From: Bacillota bacterium
GTDB lineage: Bacteria; Bacillota; Limnochordia; DTU087
Assembly (NCBI GenBank): GCA_012519025.1
Contig: JAAYQZ010000033.1
Location: 1 to 53,494, forward strand
DNA length: 53,494 nucleotides
Direction: 5' to 3'
Shown here: one piece after another, positions 17,116 through 27,341 of the stretch
Layout of the letters: each line of letters begins with the position of its first letter
How positions within the stretch are numbered: position 1 is the stretch's first letter
Made by a program: the position numbers and the translations under genes
The notes under the pieces: model-generated
What the model saw: only the letters and a program-made list of their open reading frames with translations
What the model was told of the DNA's origin: nothing
Database searches by the model: none

Positions 17116-17391
17116 CTATTGCGCATTCTTGCGCGCTGCAGCAAACTTGTCCATAACTCCTACTTTGGTAAGCAAGTGCTTGGCGGTGTCCGAGGGCTGA
17201 GCACCTTTCTGTAACCAGTCTAAGGCCTTTTCCTCATCAATAACGATCTTTGCCGGTTCTTCCAAAGGATCGTAATATCCTACGGTATCGATAAACCTGC
17301 CATTCCTGGCCGCCCGTTGATCGGCAATCACCAATCGGTAAAACGGCCTCTTCTTTGCACCCATTCTTTTCAAACGAATTCTTACTGCCAT
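17116..17391 (-). CDS. rpsP: 30S ribosomal protein S16
   Basis: S16 is an early-assembly protein of the 30S body. The 91-residue product begins [19 protein letters not shown] and contains [15 protein letters not shown], both diagnostic. Two in-frame ATGs compete: one at 17400, three bases from the GGGAGG ribosome-binding site, and one at 17391, twelve bases away. The second matches homologues and is used here. Confidence 0.97.
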   Translation of the reverse strand: MAVRIRLKRMGAKKRPFYRLVIADQRAARNGRFIDTVGYYDPLEEPAKIVIDEEKALDWLQKGAQPSDTAKHLLTKVGVMDKFAAARKNAQ

Positions 17392-17496
17392 AAAATACAT
17401 CTGCCTCCCTTCTTAAAATACCTTTATATGTCAGCTGCAGTCCGACGAATGCCGTCCGGCAGCCAGCTCACCATCGATTTTATCAAGCGGGCCGGC

Positions 17497-18843
17497 TCAT
17501 TGAAACAGGTTGAACAACCCACCTCTACGCCTGGCTTGTTTCTCTAAAGCACCAAACTGCTTAAGCATTTGCCGCGTCTGATTGAACTGTTTAAGCAGTC
17601 TGTTTACATCCTGCACTCTTGTGCCGCTTCCATTGGCAATGCGGCGTTTTCGGCTGCCATTAATGGCATCAGGACGGCGCCGCTCCTCCACAGTCATAGA
17701 TTGTACAATGGCTTCGACCCGATCAAATTGCTTTTCATCGACTTCAAGCCCCTGCAGACCTTTCACGCCCGGCATGCCCGGCATCATGCCGAGGATTTGA
17801 TCCATGGGTCCCATTTTCCTAACTTGCTGGAGCTGTTCCAAAAAATCTTCTAACGTAAACTCCGCTGTGCGAAGTTTTTGGGCCATTTGCTCCGCCTTTT
17901 CCTGATCAATTTGGGCTTCCGCCCGTTCAATTAAGGTCAGAATGTCCCCCATTCCTAAAATTCTGGAGGCCATCCGTTCCGGGTGAAAAGGCTCGAGTGC
18001 ATCGAGTTTCTCACCGGTGGCTGCAAATTTTATGGGCTTACCTGTGACTGTTTTAATGGAAAGCGCTGCACCACCCCGGGCATCGCCATCAAGTTTAGTT
18101 AGGATAACACCATCAATATCTAGTTTTTCATGGAAACTTGCGGCCGCGTTAACAGCATCTTGCCCTGTCATAGAGTCCACAACCAAAACTATCTCGTGGG
18201 GAGTGAGAGCATCATCGATCTCTTTTAGCTCTGCCATTAGTTCTTCATCTACATGCAGCCTGCCGGCGGTATCGATTAAGATGACATCATTGCCGTGGCG
18301 TTTTGCATGTTCCAAAGCACCTTTGGCAATATCTACTGGGTTTATTTGATCCCCCATAGCAAAAACGGAAATATCCAGCTGCTCTCCTAAGACCTGCAGC
18401 TGTTTTATAGCCGCCGGTCTGTATACGTCGGCAGCAGTTAAAAGGGGACGATGGCCTTGTTGGCGCAAAAGGTTGGCAAGCTTTGCCGCGCTAGTTGTCT
18501 TACCTGCCCCCTGCAGCCCAACCAACATAATCACACTGGGAGGTTTGGAGCTTAGGTTCAGCTTGCTTTGGCTGCCACCCATCAGCTCAGTGAGCTCTTC
18601 ATGAACTATTTTTATAACTTGATGGGCCGGTGCTAGTGAGTTAAGTACCTCTTGTCCCACTGCCCGTTCTCGGACTTTTCGGGTGAAATCTCCAACCACT
18701 TTGTAGTTAACGTCAGCCTCCAAAAGTGCCAACCGCACTTCACGCAGGGCACTCTGTACATCCTTTTCGGTCAGTTTGCCTCTACCTCTTAGCCGGCCTA
18801 AAGTCTCCTGAAGTTTATCAGCAAGATTTCCAAACACCGCCAT
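17497..18843 (-). CDS. ffh: Signal recognition particle protein Ffh
   Basis: Ffh is the SRP54 homologue that binds signal sequences and 4.5S RNA for co-translational targeting. The 448-residue product has the N domain (GNLADKLQETLGRLRGRGKL). The G domain carries GLQGAGKTTSAAKLA, DTAGRLHVDEEL and TKLDGDARGGA. The methionine-rich M domain contains MDQILGMMPGMPG and the RNA-binding NGSRKRRIANGSGT. The ATG at 18843 has GAGGAGGG five bases upstream and fits the family start; the frame is open to 18861. It is downstream of ylxM. Confidence 0.98.
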   Translation of the reverse strand: MAVFGNLADKLQETLGRLRGRGKLTEKDVQSALREVRLALLEADVNYKVVGDFTRKVRERAVGQEVLNSLAPAHQVIKIVHEELTELMGGSQSKLNLSSKPPSVIMLVGLQGAGKTTSAAKLANLLRQQGHRPLLTAADVYRPAAIKQLQVLGEQLDISVFAMGDQINPVDIAKGALEHAKRHGNDVILIDTAGRLHVDEELMAELKEIDDALTPHEIVLVVDSMTGQDAVNAAASFHEKLDIDGVILTKLDGDARGGAALSIKTVTGKPIKFAATGEKLDALEPFHPERMASRILGMGDILTLIERAEAQIDQEKAEQMAQKLRTAEFTLEDFLEQLQQVRKMGPMDQILGMMPGMPGVKGLQGLEVDEKQFDRVEAIVQSMTVEERRRPDAINGSRKRRIANGSGTRVQDVNRLLKQFNQTRQMLKQFGALEKQARRRGGLFNLFQ

Positions 18844-18874
18844 TACAACCCTCCTCTCCAATCAATCAAATCTC

Positions 18875-19237
18875 CTAAAACTCCGCGAGCATTTCGCCGA
18901 CCAGTTGCTTAATGGCTGCCAATTCATCTGAAACAGACTTTTGAAGCGACTCCCTTTCTGACAAATCCTCCAGGCGGTTTTTGATCATTTCCAGCTCATG
19001 ACTTTGTCTGGCATAGCGTTTGGCTAGGCCGAGTTTCCCCTCAAGATCGAGAAGACTTTTTTGGGAACGCTGCAAAAGATCGTAAACTGCCTGTCTAGTC
19101 ACTCCATATTCATCGGCAATCTCGCCTAAAGACATATCCTCTTGATGGTACAACTTAAAATACTGGCGCTGCTTTTCAGTAAGCAGCGGTCCATAAAAAT
19201 CCAACAATAGTCCCAGGCGCACTGTCTTATCTATCAT
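18875..19237 (-). CDS. ylxM: YlxM/p13-like helix-turn-helix protein
   Basis: YlxM is a small DNA-binding-like protein associated with SRP genes and reported to affect Ffh function in streptococci. The 120-residue product has a sigma-factor-type helix-turn-helix (LGEIADEYGVTRQAVYDLLQRS near residues 35-57). An N-terminal LLTEKQRQYFKLYHQEDMS and a C-terminal helical tail flank it. It is the first gene behind a strong promoter and precedes ffh by about 30 bases. Confidence 0.95.
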   Translation of the reverse strand: MIDKTVRLGLLLDFYGPLLTEKQRQYFKLYHQEDMSLGEIADEYGVTRQAVYDLLQRSQKSLLDLEGKLGLAKRYARQSHELEMIKNRLEDLSERESLQKSVSDELAAIKQLVGEMLAEF

Positions 19238-19277
19238 GTTTTTCCGCCTCTGTTAAGCATAAATGCTTTACAGCCGT

Positions 19278-19306
19278 AGTATACTAGGCTTCACTTGGTT
19301 TGTCAA
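19278..19306 (-). promoter_or_regulatory. Sigma-A promoter for ylxM-ffh-rpsP operon
   Basis: On the minus strand a perfect TTGACA (19306-19301) and TATACT (19283-19278) are separated by 17 bases, in the gap between ftsY and ylxM. The expected start is about 35 bases ahead of ylxM. It would drive the SRP and ribosomal genes to its left. Confidence 0.85.
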
Positions 19307-19331
19307 CGATAAAACCACAGGAATATCACAG

Positions 19332-20375
19332 CTATTCAAAGAGTGCCGCCACAAATCCATCGGGGTCAAAATCCCTTAGATCATCATATGCTTCACCGAT
19401 ACCAATCAGCTTAACAGGCAAATTCAACTCTGCGGCAATAGCCACAATAATCCCACCCTTGGCCGTGCCATCGAGTTTGGTCAGCACCACACCGGTTACA
19501 TGGACTGCCTCACTAAAAAGTTTAGCTTGAGCAAGAGCATTTTGCCCGGTTGTGGCATCAACAACCAGCAAAACCTCTTGTGCGCCGTGCCCGAGCTCTC
19601 GCTCCACCACCCGGCCAATTTTGTTCAGCTCCTGCATCAAGTTGGTTTTCGTTTGCAGACGCCCGGCAGTATCGATTATCACCACATCGGCATTTCTTGC
19701 CTTACCTGCCTGTATGGTGTCGAAAGCCACTGCAGCAGGATCGGCTCCGGCATTATGTTTTACTATTTCTACACCTACTCTATCCGCCCACACCTCCAGC
19801 TGCTCAATGGCTGCGGCTCTGAACGTATCACCGGCACCCAAAAGGACTTTCAATCCTTGGTTTTTGAATCGATGGGCCAACTTGCCTATGGTTGTAGTTT
19901 TGCCTGATCCATTAACCCCTACTACCATGATTACTGTTGGGCCTGGCTTTGCCAAGTCAATTGTACCGCTGTTTTTGGCCAGAATATCATGGATCTTGTC
20001 CTGTAAGATGGGCTTGATGTCCGCCGGATCGGTTATCTTTGCAGACTGGACAATCGCTTTGATATCGGCCACAAGTTCTAAGGTTGTGCCTACACCCACA
20101 TCGGATTGAATCAAGAGCTCCTCCAGTTCTTCGTAAAACTCATCCCCTACCGCTGTATAACTCGATAAAAGGCCATCGATTTTATCCACAAGGGATGCCC
20201 TAGTTTTAGCCAATCCATCTTTCAGCCTGGCAAACAGCCCTTTTCCGGTCTCCTCTTCCGAATCTGCTTGTGCTTGATCGTTTGACTCTGTTTCGTTTAA
20301 TTCACTTTGTTCTGATAAACGCTCACCGGTTTCGTCGGGTGTTTCCTTTCGCCTAAACCATCTGCCAAGTACCAC
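19332..20375 (-). CDS. ftsY: Signal recognition particle receptor FtsY
   Basis: FtsY is the membrane-associated SRP receptor GTPase. After a short acidic A domain (about residues 10-45, rich in Glu, Asp and Gln) comes the NG domain. It carries GVNGSGKTTTIGKLAHRF, DTFRAAAIEQLEVWADR, DTAGRLQTKTNLMQELNKI and TKLDGTAKGGI. The frame is open to a TTG at 20393, but the GTG at 20375 has AAAGGGG seven bases upstream and is preferred (347 residues). It begins right after the smc stop. Confidence 0.97.
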   Translation of the reverse strand: MVLGRWFRRKETPDETGERLSEQSELNETESNDQAQADSEEETGKGLFARLKDGLAKTRASLVDKIDGLLSSYTAVGDEFYEELEELLIQSDVGVGTTLELVADIKAIVQSAKITDPADIKPILQDKIHDILAKNSGTIDLAKPGPTVIMVVGVNGSGKTTTIGKLAHRFKNQGLKVLLGAGDTFRAAAIEQLEVWADRVGVEIVKHNAGADPAAVAFDTIQAGKARNADVVIIDTAGRLQTKTNLMQELNKIGRVVERELGHGAQEVLLVVDATTGQNALAQAKLFSEAVHVTGVVLTKLDGTAKGGIIVAIAAELNLPVKLIGIGEAYDDLRDFDPDGFVAALFE

Positions 20376-20396
20376 GGCAATGCCCCTTTCCAACTG

Positions 20397-23300
20397 TTAT
20401 TCCCCCAGTACTGCAGCGGCCGCTTCCAATTGCACCGCAACAAGCTGGGATATGTTTTCTCTATTCATTGTGACGCCATACAAAATATCAGCGGCTTCCA
20501 TAGAACCTAAGCGATGTGTAATCATTATCAGCTGTGTATCTTGGGCGAATTCACTAAGCAGTTTTGCAAAACGCCCAAGGTTCCCCTCATCTAAAGTAGC
20601 ATCTATTTCATCAAGCACACAAAATGGACTGGGTTTGACCCGCAACAGTGCAAACTGCAAGCTGATGGCTGTCAAGGCTCGCTCTCCACCGGAAAGCAAA
20701 TTCATGTTTTGCATTCTTTTCCCCGGCAAACGAATGCTAATTTCAAGCCCGGCCTCTTCCGCCTTTTCGGCTTCACTTAAGTGCAGTTTTGCTGCACCGC
20801 CCCCAAAAAGTTTAACAAAAATGCTCTGAAATTCCCTTTGTACTTCCCTGAACGTTTCTGAAAACTTGGTTTTGCTAACTTCATCCATGTCCTCGATGAC
20901 AACATGCAGCTGTTGTTTGGCTTCAAGCAAATCGGCTTGCTGTTTTTTAAGGAAATCATAGCGTTCCTGTACTGCCACACATTCCTCTACAGCTTGAAGA
21001 TTGACCGGCCCTAAATCCTGCAGCTTATTTCTCAAATTTCTAATCTTCTGCTTCAGCTCATCAACTTCAGCTGTTGTCCTTTGTTCACCCTTGCGATCCA
21101 ACCAAGACAAAGTTTTTGCTGCTGCATCTTCCTCAACCCCATACTCATTAACAAGCGCCTCTTCAATTTGGGATTTCGTTGCCGCTATTTTATCCAATGC
21201 ACGCAGATTCTGGTTCATCTTTTTTTGTAGCTCTTCTTTGGCAGCTTGTTTATCCCTAAATGAGTCTTGTGCATCTGCCACGTTTTGTTCCATTTCTTTC
21301 CGCCTGGCACCGGCCTCAACCATCTGCTGCCTACATTGCCTAATTTTCTCTTCCAGTCCTGCTAGGACACATTCCGCATCTTGGGTAGATTCATATAGAG
21401 CCCTTTCGTTCTCAATCACAGTTTCTTCCGACTTTTCCAACCTGCAGAGTTCTTCAGAGATCTCATCGAGGGTTTTTCGATACCTGAGGATATCTTGGTC
21501 AAGCCCTTGTAATTGGCTTTTTGTAGTGGCCACTGCTATTTTGGAGTTCGTAAACAATTCTGTGTGATCAGCATCATCTGCAAGGATGCTCTGCAGCTCT
21601 TTTTCTAGATCTTGGGCCCTATTTTGCCAATCGGCTTCTTGGGCAATCAAAGCGTCTATTGTGGAAACATCAAATGATTGTACTTTAGACCCTTCGGCGA
21701 TTTTATGTTGTAGCTCCTCAACCTCTTGTTTAATGTGTGTGTTCTCCCGTTCCCAGCTGTGGAATTCCTCTTCCAAAAGCACGGCAGCTTGCCGTCGGTC
21801 TTGTATTTTTTGGTTGAGTTTTTGCAGTTCTTCTTGCATGTCACTGAGCATGTCTGTCTGTAATTTGGTGTCTTTCTGAAGCTGTAAGGCGCTTTGTGTT
21901 TCACCGGCAAGAATCTTTTCTTGGTTTTTTATATCCCGAGCTAAAGAGCTGACCTCCTGCCGCCGCCTTAAAAGTCCTGTTCTTTCCCTTTGCGGGGAAC
22001 TGCCGCCGGTAATTGCACCGCCCGCGGAAATTGTATCACCTTCCAATGTAACAATTCGATAGCCTCCGCCCAGCTTTCTGCTTAATAGTGCGGCAGTGTC
22101 CAAATCTGCGGTCACAATTACTCTTCCCAAAAGATAATCTGCGAGCCGCTGGTATTTTGCACTGTAACCAACTAAATCTTTGCCAAGACCCAAAACATTT
22201 TTCTGATCCAGCAAAGGTATGAGTCTTTGCGGAAACGGTGAAAACCTCAGTCCATCCAATGGCAGAAATGTTGCCCTACCTGCCCGGTGCTTCTTTAAGT
22301 AGTTAACTGCCTGCAAAGGGCCAACATCATTCTCAGTTACAATGTTTTGCAGTGCACTCCCCAAAATAACTTCAATGGCCACGGCCAATTCCGCAGGTAC
22401 TTCGATCAGCTCGGCAACGACTCCGCAAATTCCCGTAAATAGTTTGCGGTTCTGTAAAACTTTCCGCACGCCATCATAATAGCCGGCATAATCTCTTTCA
22501 AGAGCAGTTAAGGCTTCCAATCGGGAGCGCTTTGCCCGTAAGGCCTCTCTAATTTTACCAACTGCATCTTCCTGTTTAGTCCACGCTTTTTGCAGCACCT
22601 TTGCGTTCTCTTGCACCTGTTCACACTTTTCCTTCAAAACAAGCTTCTTGGCTTGTCCGTTCCTAACGGCAGTTTTATGCTCTTCGACCATCCTGGTAAA
22701 CGTATTCAGCTGTCGAGCTACTTCGTTTTGACGATGAGATAAAGCCTGCAGCTGCTCTTTCCAAAGGCTTTCCCGGCTTTGGTTAGCCTGAAGATCAGCT
22801 TGCAAAGAAGCAATTTCTTGTCGAATACCGGCTTTCTTTTGCTCTATTTCCTTCAATTCATCAGCGAAATTCCGACGCTTTTGTTGATTGGCTTCTTTGA
22901 GCCCTGCTAGTTTTGCCATTTTCCGAGCGGTTTCTTTTAGCATCGTGTTTAAGGACCTTTTCTCCCACACTTTCCTCGCCAAAGCCCTTCTCGTTTCGGT
23001 GCGATGTAGTGAAGTTTTCTGCTTTTCAAGCTGCAGTCTGTTTCGTTCTGTCTGCATGTATGAGGCTCTTTCCCTGGCTTGGATGAGCTGTGTTTGCATT
23101 TCTTCTTTTTGATCTGTCTTTATCTTTAAAGAGGTGTCCAGCTCCTCAAGGTTTTTCTCAACTTCCAAGATCCTTTGTTTAAGCTGAAAAGCTCGAACAT
23201 CTTCTCGCTTTTGAGCCTTTTCTAAGTGATTCAGCTCATTTGTAAAAGCCGATTGTTCACGTTCGAGCTTTTTGTCTTGTGTGTTCAGTGCAGCCCATTG

Positions 23301-23996
23301 AAACGCACAAAGATCCCGGCCTTTTTGTTCATACTTGGTGCGCAAAGTTAGAAAAACTTCTGCTTTTGCAGCACTTTCCACCAATGGTCCCAGCTGTCTT
23401 TCCAATTCTCCAAGGATGTCTTTTAATCGCTCCACTTTTCCTTGCGTTGCAGCTAGTTTTTTTACCGCCTCGGCTTTGCGGGTTCGATATTTTCCAATCC
23501 CCGCGGCTTCTTCTATAATCAGGCGCCTTTCTTCAGGCCGCGCCTGCAGGATGGCATCTATCTGTCCTTGGCCAACTAAGGAATACCCTTCTCGACCCAG
23601 ACCGGTATCGCGAAACAGATCTAAAATATCCTTAAGTCGACACTGTGTTTTGTTGATCAAGTATTGGCTTTCCCCTGACCTATACAGCCGTCGGGTAACA
23701 GTAACCTCATCAAAACCCAAATCCAGTTTTTTCTCACAACCGCCCAATGTCAAGGAAACCTCTGCCATACCTAAAGGACCTTTACCATCACTCCCGGCAA
23801 AAATAACATCCTGCATGGTGTTGCCCCGCAAAGATCTGGCACTCTGTTCACCGAGCACCCAGCGTACTCCGTCGGCGATATTACTTTTGCCGCTTCCATT
23901 GGGTCCCACTATAGCTGTAACACCCCGCTCAAATTCAAGTTGAACTTTCTTACCGAAAGATTTAAAACCATGCAGTTCCAATCTTTTGAGAAACAT
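20397..23996 (-). CDS. smc: Chromosome segregation protein SMC
   Basis: SMC forms the ring-shaped condensin core with ScpA and ScpB and organises the chromosome. The product (1199 residues from the ATG at 23996) has the N-terminal ATPase lobe with Walker [17 protein letters not shown]. Two very long coiled coils (about residues 160-500 and 670-1020) flank a hinge near 510-660. The C-terminal lobe has the ABC signature [16 protein letters not shown] and Walker [22 protein letters not shown] precedes the ATG by four bases; the upstream frame to 24017 is less likely. It lies between the sigma-factor gene and ftsY. Confidence 0.98.
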   Translation of the reverse strand: MFLKRLELHGFKSFGKKVQLEFERGVTAIVGPNGSGKSNIADGVRWVLGEQSARSLRGNTMQDVIFAGSDGKGPLGMAEVSLTLGGCEKKLDLGFDEVTVTRRLYRSGESQYLINKTQCRLKDILDLFRDTGLGREGYSLVGQGQIDAILQARPEERRLIIEEAAGIGKYRTRKAEAVKKLAATQGKVERLKDILGELERQLGPLVESAAKAEVFLTLRTKYEQKGRDLCAFQWAALNTQDKKLEREQSAFTNELNHLEKAQKREDVRAFQLKQRILEVEKNLEELDTSLKIKTDQKEEMQTQLIQARERASYMQTERNRLQLEKQKTSLHRTETRRALARKVWEKRSLNTMLKETARKMAKLAGLKEANQQKRRNFADELKEIEQKKAGIRQEIASLQADLQANQSRESLWKEQLQALSHRQNEVARQLNTFTRMVEEHKTAVRNGQAKKLVLKEKCEQVQENAKVLQKAWTKQEDAVGKIREALRAKRSRLEALTALERDYAGYYDGVRKVLQNRKLFTGICGVVAELIEVPAELAVAIEVILGSALQNIVTENDVGPLQAVNYLKKHRAGRATFLPLDGLRFSPFPQRLIPLLDQKNVLGLGKDLVGYSAKYQRLADYLLGRVIVTADLDTAALLSRKLGGGYRIVTLEGDTISAGGAITGGSSPQRERTGLLRRRQEVSSLARDIKNQEKILAGETQSALQLQKDTKLQTDMLSDMQEELQKLNQKIQDRRQAAVLLEEEFHSWERENTHIKQEVEELQHKIAEGSKVQSFDVSTIDALIAQEADWQNRAQDLEKELQSILADDADHTELFTNSKIAVATTKSQLQGLDQDILRYRKTLDEISEELCRLEKSEETVIENERALYESTQDAECVLAGLEEKIRQCRQQMVEAGARRKEMEQNVADAQDSFRDKQAAKEELQKKMNQNLRALDKIAATKSQIEEALVNEYGVEEDAAAKTLSWLDRKGEQRTTAEVDELKQKIRNLRNKLQDLGPVNLQAVEECVAVQERYDFLKKQQADLLEAKQQLHVVIEDMDEVSKTKFSETFREVQREFQSIFVKLFGGGAAKLHLSEAEKAEEAGLEISIRLPGKRMQNMNLLSGGERALTAISLQFALLRVKPSPFCVLDEIDATLDEGNLGRFAKLLSEFAQDTQLIMITHRLGSMEAADILYGVTMNRENISQLVAVQLEAAAAVLGE

Positions 23997-24018
23997 CGAA
24001 CCCCCCCTTCCTTTCACT

Positions 24019-24046
24019 ATTTCACATCAATAATTGTCTGTGCCAA
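24019..24046 (-). promoter_or_regulatory. Candidate promoter for smc
   Basis: On the minus strand TTGGCA (24046-24041) and TGAAAT (24024-24019) are 16 bases apart. They lie between the terminator at 24052-24079 and the smc ATG. The -10 element is weak, but a promoter is expected here because a terminator stands just upstream. Confidence 0.35.
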
Positions 24047-24051
24047 TCAGC

Positions 24052-24079
24052 AAAAAGCCCGGCAAAGAAGCCGGACTTT
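24052..24079 (-). terminator. Intrinsic terminator after the SigH-like gene
   Basis: On the minus strand AAAGTCCGGC and GCCGGGCTTT form a ten-base-pair stem (one G-T pair) around TTCTTT, and the second arm continues into TTTTTG. It lies about 80 bases downstream of the sigma-factor stop and just upstream of smc, separating the two transcripts. Confidence 0.88.
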
Positions 24080-24160
24080 GAAATATTCGCTAACTTACGG
24101 TGCCATCCCTTTTTCCCCACGGTCTTAACGGGTATTTTCAGCTTCAGCTGCTCTTAGAAT

Positions 24161-24859
24161 CTACTCAGCTTTTATGCCTACGGGAATCTGCCGATACAAA
24201 TCTTCCCGCCTGCGGATTCTACCCGGAAGCTTGGGATTCAATAAGGAACCGTACTCACTGAGAATGCGGCGCAGTTTAAGCTTTACCCTGGTGCGTGCAT
24301 TGTCAACAGCCTTTCGGTTTACTCCAATCGCAGCTTCAATTTCACTGCAAGAATATCCCCTCAAAATCAGCCTTATCACCGTATATTCCAACACAGACAA
24401 ATGGCTTTCCAGCACGTTATTTAGAATCTGGTCAGTAACTTTTTCCTCTACAGCTGTCAGCGGATCGGAGAATATATCGTCAGAAGTTATGAAATCCAAC
24501 ACTGTTCGGGTTTGTTCCGGGTTGAGAAAAGCATGCAGCGAAACTGCCTCATTCAGCGCTTTATGCCGATTGCCGTTGGTGTGTTTGATCACATTGTAAA
24601 TTTTTCTAATGATGCAAAGATAGGCAAACGACGAAAACTTGACCTTTTTCTCCGGCTTGTATTCGTCTATGGCGCTCAAAAGTCCGATTAATCCTTCCTG
24701 CAGCAGATCCTCAAACTCCAAAAAGCTCGCATAATGATTTCCAACAATGTGCTTCACCATGGGGATGTACTTGCAAACCAGTTCCTCTTTGGCAGCCAGA
24801 TTGCCCTGTCGGATCTTGTGGATTAATTCCAAATCCCGCGCTTGATTCTTCTCGCCCAA
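24161..24859 (-). CDS. Sigma-70 family RNA polymerase sigma factor, SigH-like
   Basis: The protein has a region 2 like that of sporulation sigma-H: EFEDLLQEGLIGLLSAIDEY (2.1-2.2), then VKFSSFAYLCIIRKIYNVIK (2.3-2.4). Region 4 carries LRGYSCSEIEAAIGVNRKAV followed by DNARTRVKLKLRRIL, matching the SigH pattern of a DNAR/QRVKRKL recognition helix. There is no region 1.1 or full region 3. The frame runs up to an ATG at 24916 that has no ribosome-binding site. The TTG at 24859 has AAGGAGGAG at ideal spacing and is preferred (232 residues). It lies between rnc and smc, an unusual site, with terminators on both sides. It may be Spo0H itself or a paralogue. Confidence 0.85.
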   Translation of the reverse strand: MGEKNQARDLELIHKIRQGNLAAKEELVCKYIPMVKHIVGNHYASFLEFEDLLQEGLIGLLSAIDEYKPEKKVKFSSFAYLCIIRKIYNVIKHTNGNRHKALNEAVSLHAFLNPEQTRTVLDFITSDDIFSDPLTAVEEKVTDQILNNVLESHLSVLEYTVIRLILRGYSCSEIEAAIGVNRKAVDNARTRVKLKLRRILSEYGSLLNPKLPGRIRRREDLYRQIPVGIKAE

Positions 24860-24933
24860 TGGGTACTCCTCCTTGTCCAAGGGTAATCCTAAGACAATAT
24901 ATTGCTTGTCTATCATAAATAGAACATTGGGCG

Positions 24934-24963
24934 AAAAAAGCCCCCTAATTAACCGGAGGCTTT
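24934..24963 (-). terminator. Intrinsic terminator overlapping the end of rnc
   Basis: On the minus strand AGCCTCC and GGGGGCT pair around a nine-base loop containing the rnc stop codon, followed by six T residues. It lies between rnc and the SigH-like gene. It would cut read-through from the fatty-acid/rnc transcript into the sigma gene. Confidence 0.8.
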
Positions 24964-25710
24964 GTCTTTTATTAAGTTCTTTTTGCCGGCAAACTTTGAA
25001 AGTGCGTTTTTAGCCGCAGCTTGTTCTGCTTCTTTTTTGGTCTTGCCGCGGCCTTTCCCCAGATTTTTACCCTGCCATCGAACTACAACAAAAAAAGTCT
25101 TGTCATGTTGTGGGCCTTGTTCATCATAGACTTTATAAATTGGTGTTTGTGTACTGAATTGCTGGATCCTTTCCTGTAGGGCACTTTTGGGATCGATGAA
25201 GTCCTTTGACTCCCACAAATCCTCGACATCATCCTCAAACAGACCCAAAATAAAGGCTCTGACCTGAAAATAGCCCATCTCTAAATAAAGGGCCCCGATG
25301 ACAGCCTCAAGTCCGTTGGCCAACAAAGAATCAAGCCTCCGACCTCCCGTATGTTCCTCTCCGTGGCCGAGCAGCAGATACTCCCCAAGATCAAGTTCCC
25401 TTGCTTTATTTGCCAAACTATGTTCAGAGACTACAGCCGCCCTTAAACGTGCTAAGTCCCCTTCTAAAGCCGAAGGAAAATTGAGAAAAAGGTATTCGCT
25501 GATTACCAGCTCTAAAACGGCATCCCCCAAAAACTCCAAACGCTCGTTATCAAAGTCCAAGTCGCGTTCCTTAGCATAAGATCTATGGGTCAGTGCTTCA
25601 TTGAGCAAGTCATTCTTGGGAAACACTGCACCCAGGCGGGCCTGAAGAACCTTTAGGTCCCTGTTTCGTTCACCCCCGGGTGCACTACCTGCATCTTCCA
25701 TTTCAACCAT
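24949..25710 (-). CDS. rnc: Ribonuclease III
   Basis: RNase III cleaves double-stranded RNA in rRNA precursors and mRNAs. The 253-residue product has the catalytic signature [20 protein letters not shown] near residues 54-73. The second acidic site lies in [17 protein letters not shown]. The C-terminal dsRNA-binding domain ends [19 protein letters not shown]. The start overlaps the fabF stop; a second ATG three codons later is also possible. Its place next to smc and acpP/fabF matches Bacillus. Confidence 0.98.
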   Translation of the reverse strand: MVEMEDAGSAPGGERNRDLKVLQARLGAVFPKNDLLNEALTHRSYAKERDLDFDNERLEFLGDAVLELVISEYLFLNFPSALEGDLARLRAAVVSEHSLANKARELDLGEYLLLGHGEEHTGGRRLDSLLANGLEAVIGALYLEMGYFQVRAFILGLFEDDVEDLWESKDFIDPKSALQERIQQFSTQTPIYKVYDEQGPQHDKTFFVVVRWQGKNLGKGRGKTKKEAEQAAAKNALSKFAGKKNLIKDKASG

Positions 25711-26941
25711 CCAACTTCCTAATAATCAATACGGCATTGTGTCCGCCAAAACCAAAGGAGTTGCTCATGATCACTTCAAGTTCTGCCGGTCGGGCAGTAT
25801 TAGGAACGTAATCCAAATCACAACGGGGATCCGGCTCTTCGTAATTAATAGTCGGCGGTATCAATTCGTGTTCCATTGCCAAAAGACATGATATGAGTTC
25901 GACCCCGCCGGCTGCACCCAATAAATGACCAATCATAGACTTTGTGGAACTGACAGGCAAGGAATATGCATTTTCCCCAAAAACACGTTTGATAGCAATG
26001 GTTTCAAAGTAGTCGTTGTATTCTGTCGAGGTACCGTGGGCATTTACGTAATCCACCTGTGTCGCGTCAATACCAGCATCACCAAGTGCCGCACGCATTG
26101 CCCTTACCGCTCCATCGCCTTCCGGTGCCGGTGTAGTAATATGATAGGCATCTGCCGTGGCACCATAACCGACTAGTTCAGCGTATATTTTAGCTCCTCT
26201 TTGCCTTGCATGCTCCAGTTCCTCTAGAATAACGATACCGCTCCCCTCACCCATAATAAAGCCATCACGCTGGGCATCAAAAGGGCGGCAAGCCTTTTCC
26301 GGCTCATCGTTGCGCACAGATAAAGTCTTTGCCGAGCAAAATCCGGCCATCGCAAGTTTCACCAGTGGGGCTTCCGCTCCACCGCTGATCATCACATCGG
26401 CATCTCCGCGCTGAATTACCCGAAACGCATCTCCAATGGAGTGGCTACCCGAACAGCACGCAGTAACAGTGCAAGCATTGTGGCCTTTAGCACCAAACTG
26501 GATAGATACTTGACCGGCTGCCATGTCGGCGATCATCATTGGTACGAAAAATGGACTGATTCTGTTGGCACCTCTTGTTATCAGGGTCTGACACTGAGTT
26601 TCTAAAGTCTCCAGACCTCCGATACCGGAGCCGATTAAAACACCTGTACGCTCCCCCAGCGGTACCTTTTTATCCAAACCGGCATCAGATAAAGCCAGAG
26701 AGCTGGCTGCTACGGCATATTGCGTAAATCGATCCATGCGCCGCGCTTCTTTGCGATCCATAAACTGCAGGGGATCAAATTCCGGCACCTCACCGGCTAT
26801 TTGACTGGTAAGGTCACTGGCGTCGAATCGCGTGATACGCCTGACACCGGAACGCCCGTTAACTATTCCTTCCCAAAGGACATCTTTCCCCAAACCAAAG
26901 GGGGTCACCGCTCCGATTCCGGTTATCACTACTCGCCTCAT
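25703..26941 (-). CDS. fabF: 3-oxoacyl-[acyl-carrier-protein] synthase II
   Basis: FabF condenses malonyl-ACP with the growing acyl-ACP in fatty-acid elongation. The 412-residue product has the nucleophilic cysteine in [15 protein letters not shown] near residue 162. The two catalytic histidines lie in [12 protein letters not shown] and [12 protein letters not shown], and the C-terminus has [19 protein letters not shown] lies upstream of the ATG. It lies between acpP and rnc, with a hairpin separating it from acpP. Confidence 0.98.
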   Translation of the reverse strand: MRRVVITGIGAVTPFGLGKDVLWEGIVNGRSGVRRITRFDASDLTSQIAGEVPEFDPLQFMDRKEARRMDRFTQYAVAASSLALSDAGLDKKVPLGERTGVLIGSGIGGLETLETQCQTLITRGANRISPFFVPMMIADMAAGQVSIQFGAKGHNACTVTACCSGSHSIGDAFRVIQRGDADVMISGGAEAPLVKLAMAGFCSAKTLSVRNDEPEKACRPFDAQRDGFIMGEGSGIVILEELEHARQRGAKIYAELVGYGATADAYHITTPAPEGDGAVRAMRAALGDAGIDATQVDYVNAHGTSTEYNDYFETIAIKRVFGENAYSLPVSSTKSMIGHLLGAAGGVELISCLLAMEHELIPPTINYEEPDPRCDLDYVPNTARPAELEVIMSNSFGFGGHNAVLIIRKLDG

Positions 26942-26981
26942 TTGCCTCTCACCTCATCGTTAGGCTCACTTCATAAAACGC

Positions 26982-27003
26982 GAGTCCCGCGCACGCGGGA
27001 CTC
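26982..27003 (-). terminator. Hairpin between acpP and fabF, possible attenuator
   Basis: A perfect nine-base-pair stem, GAGTCCCGC with GCGGGACTC around a GTGC loop, lies 12 bases after the acpP stop. On the minus strand it is followed by GCGTTTTATG, so the T tract is short and offset. It could partly terminate transcription so that acpP mRNA exceeds fabF mRNA. Confidence 0.5.
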
Positions 27004-27014
27004 ATACTTAAAGC

Positions 27015-27248
27015 CTACTCGACCTTGGATTTAATGTACTTTTCTGCATCGCCAACGGTGCCGATCTCCTCAGCGTCTTCGTCGGGAATCTCAAGATCGA
27101 ACTCCTCTTCAAAAGCCATCACCAACTCCACGATATCAAGGGAGTCAGCGCCTAAGTCATCTACAAAAGAAGCCTCACTGGTGACTTCTTCCAAATCAAC
27201 TCCAAGCTGCTCTACAACGATTTCCTTAATGCGCTCTAAGACATCCAT
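27015..27248 (-). CDS. acpP: Acyl carrier protein
   Basis: AcpP carries acyl chains on a phosphopantetheine attached to serine. The 77-residue acidic product has the attachment site [20 protein letters not shown] near residues 33-52. The ATG at 27248 has AGGAGGTGA eight bases upstream and gives the usual N-terminus [16 protein letters not shown]. The longer frame from 27260 begins inside the ribosome-binding site. It lies between fabG and fabF. Confidence 0.98.
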   Translation of the reverse strand: MDVLERIKEIVVEQLGVDLEEVTSEASFVDDLGADSLDIVELVMAFEEEFDLEIPDEDAEEIGTVGDAEKYIKSKVE

Positions 27249-27341
27249 TCTGCCGGTCACCTCCTTAACTTCTGCAAGATTGCTTTATAAACTAGAGCCG
27301 GGACAGGACTGACTGCTGTCTTGGACAGGCAAAAGGGATGA

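Noticed and set aside
24080-24160. T-box-like sequence GGGATGGCACCG ahead of the terminator upstream of smc
   Set aside because: The match to the T-box antiterminator is partial, stem I and a specifier loop would have to lie inside the sigma-factor gene, and smc is not an amino-acid or tRNA-charging gene.
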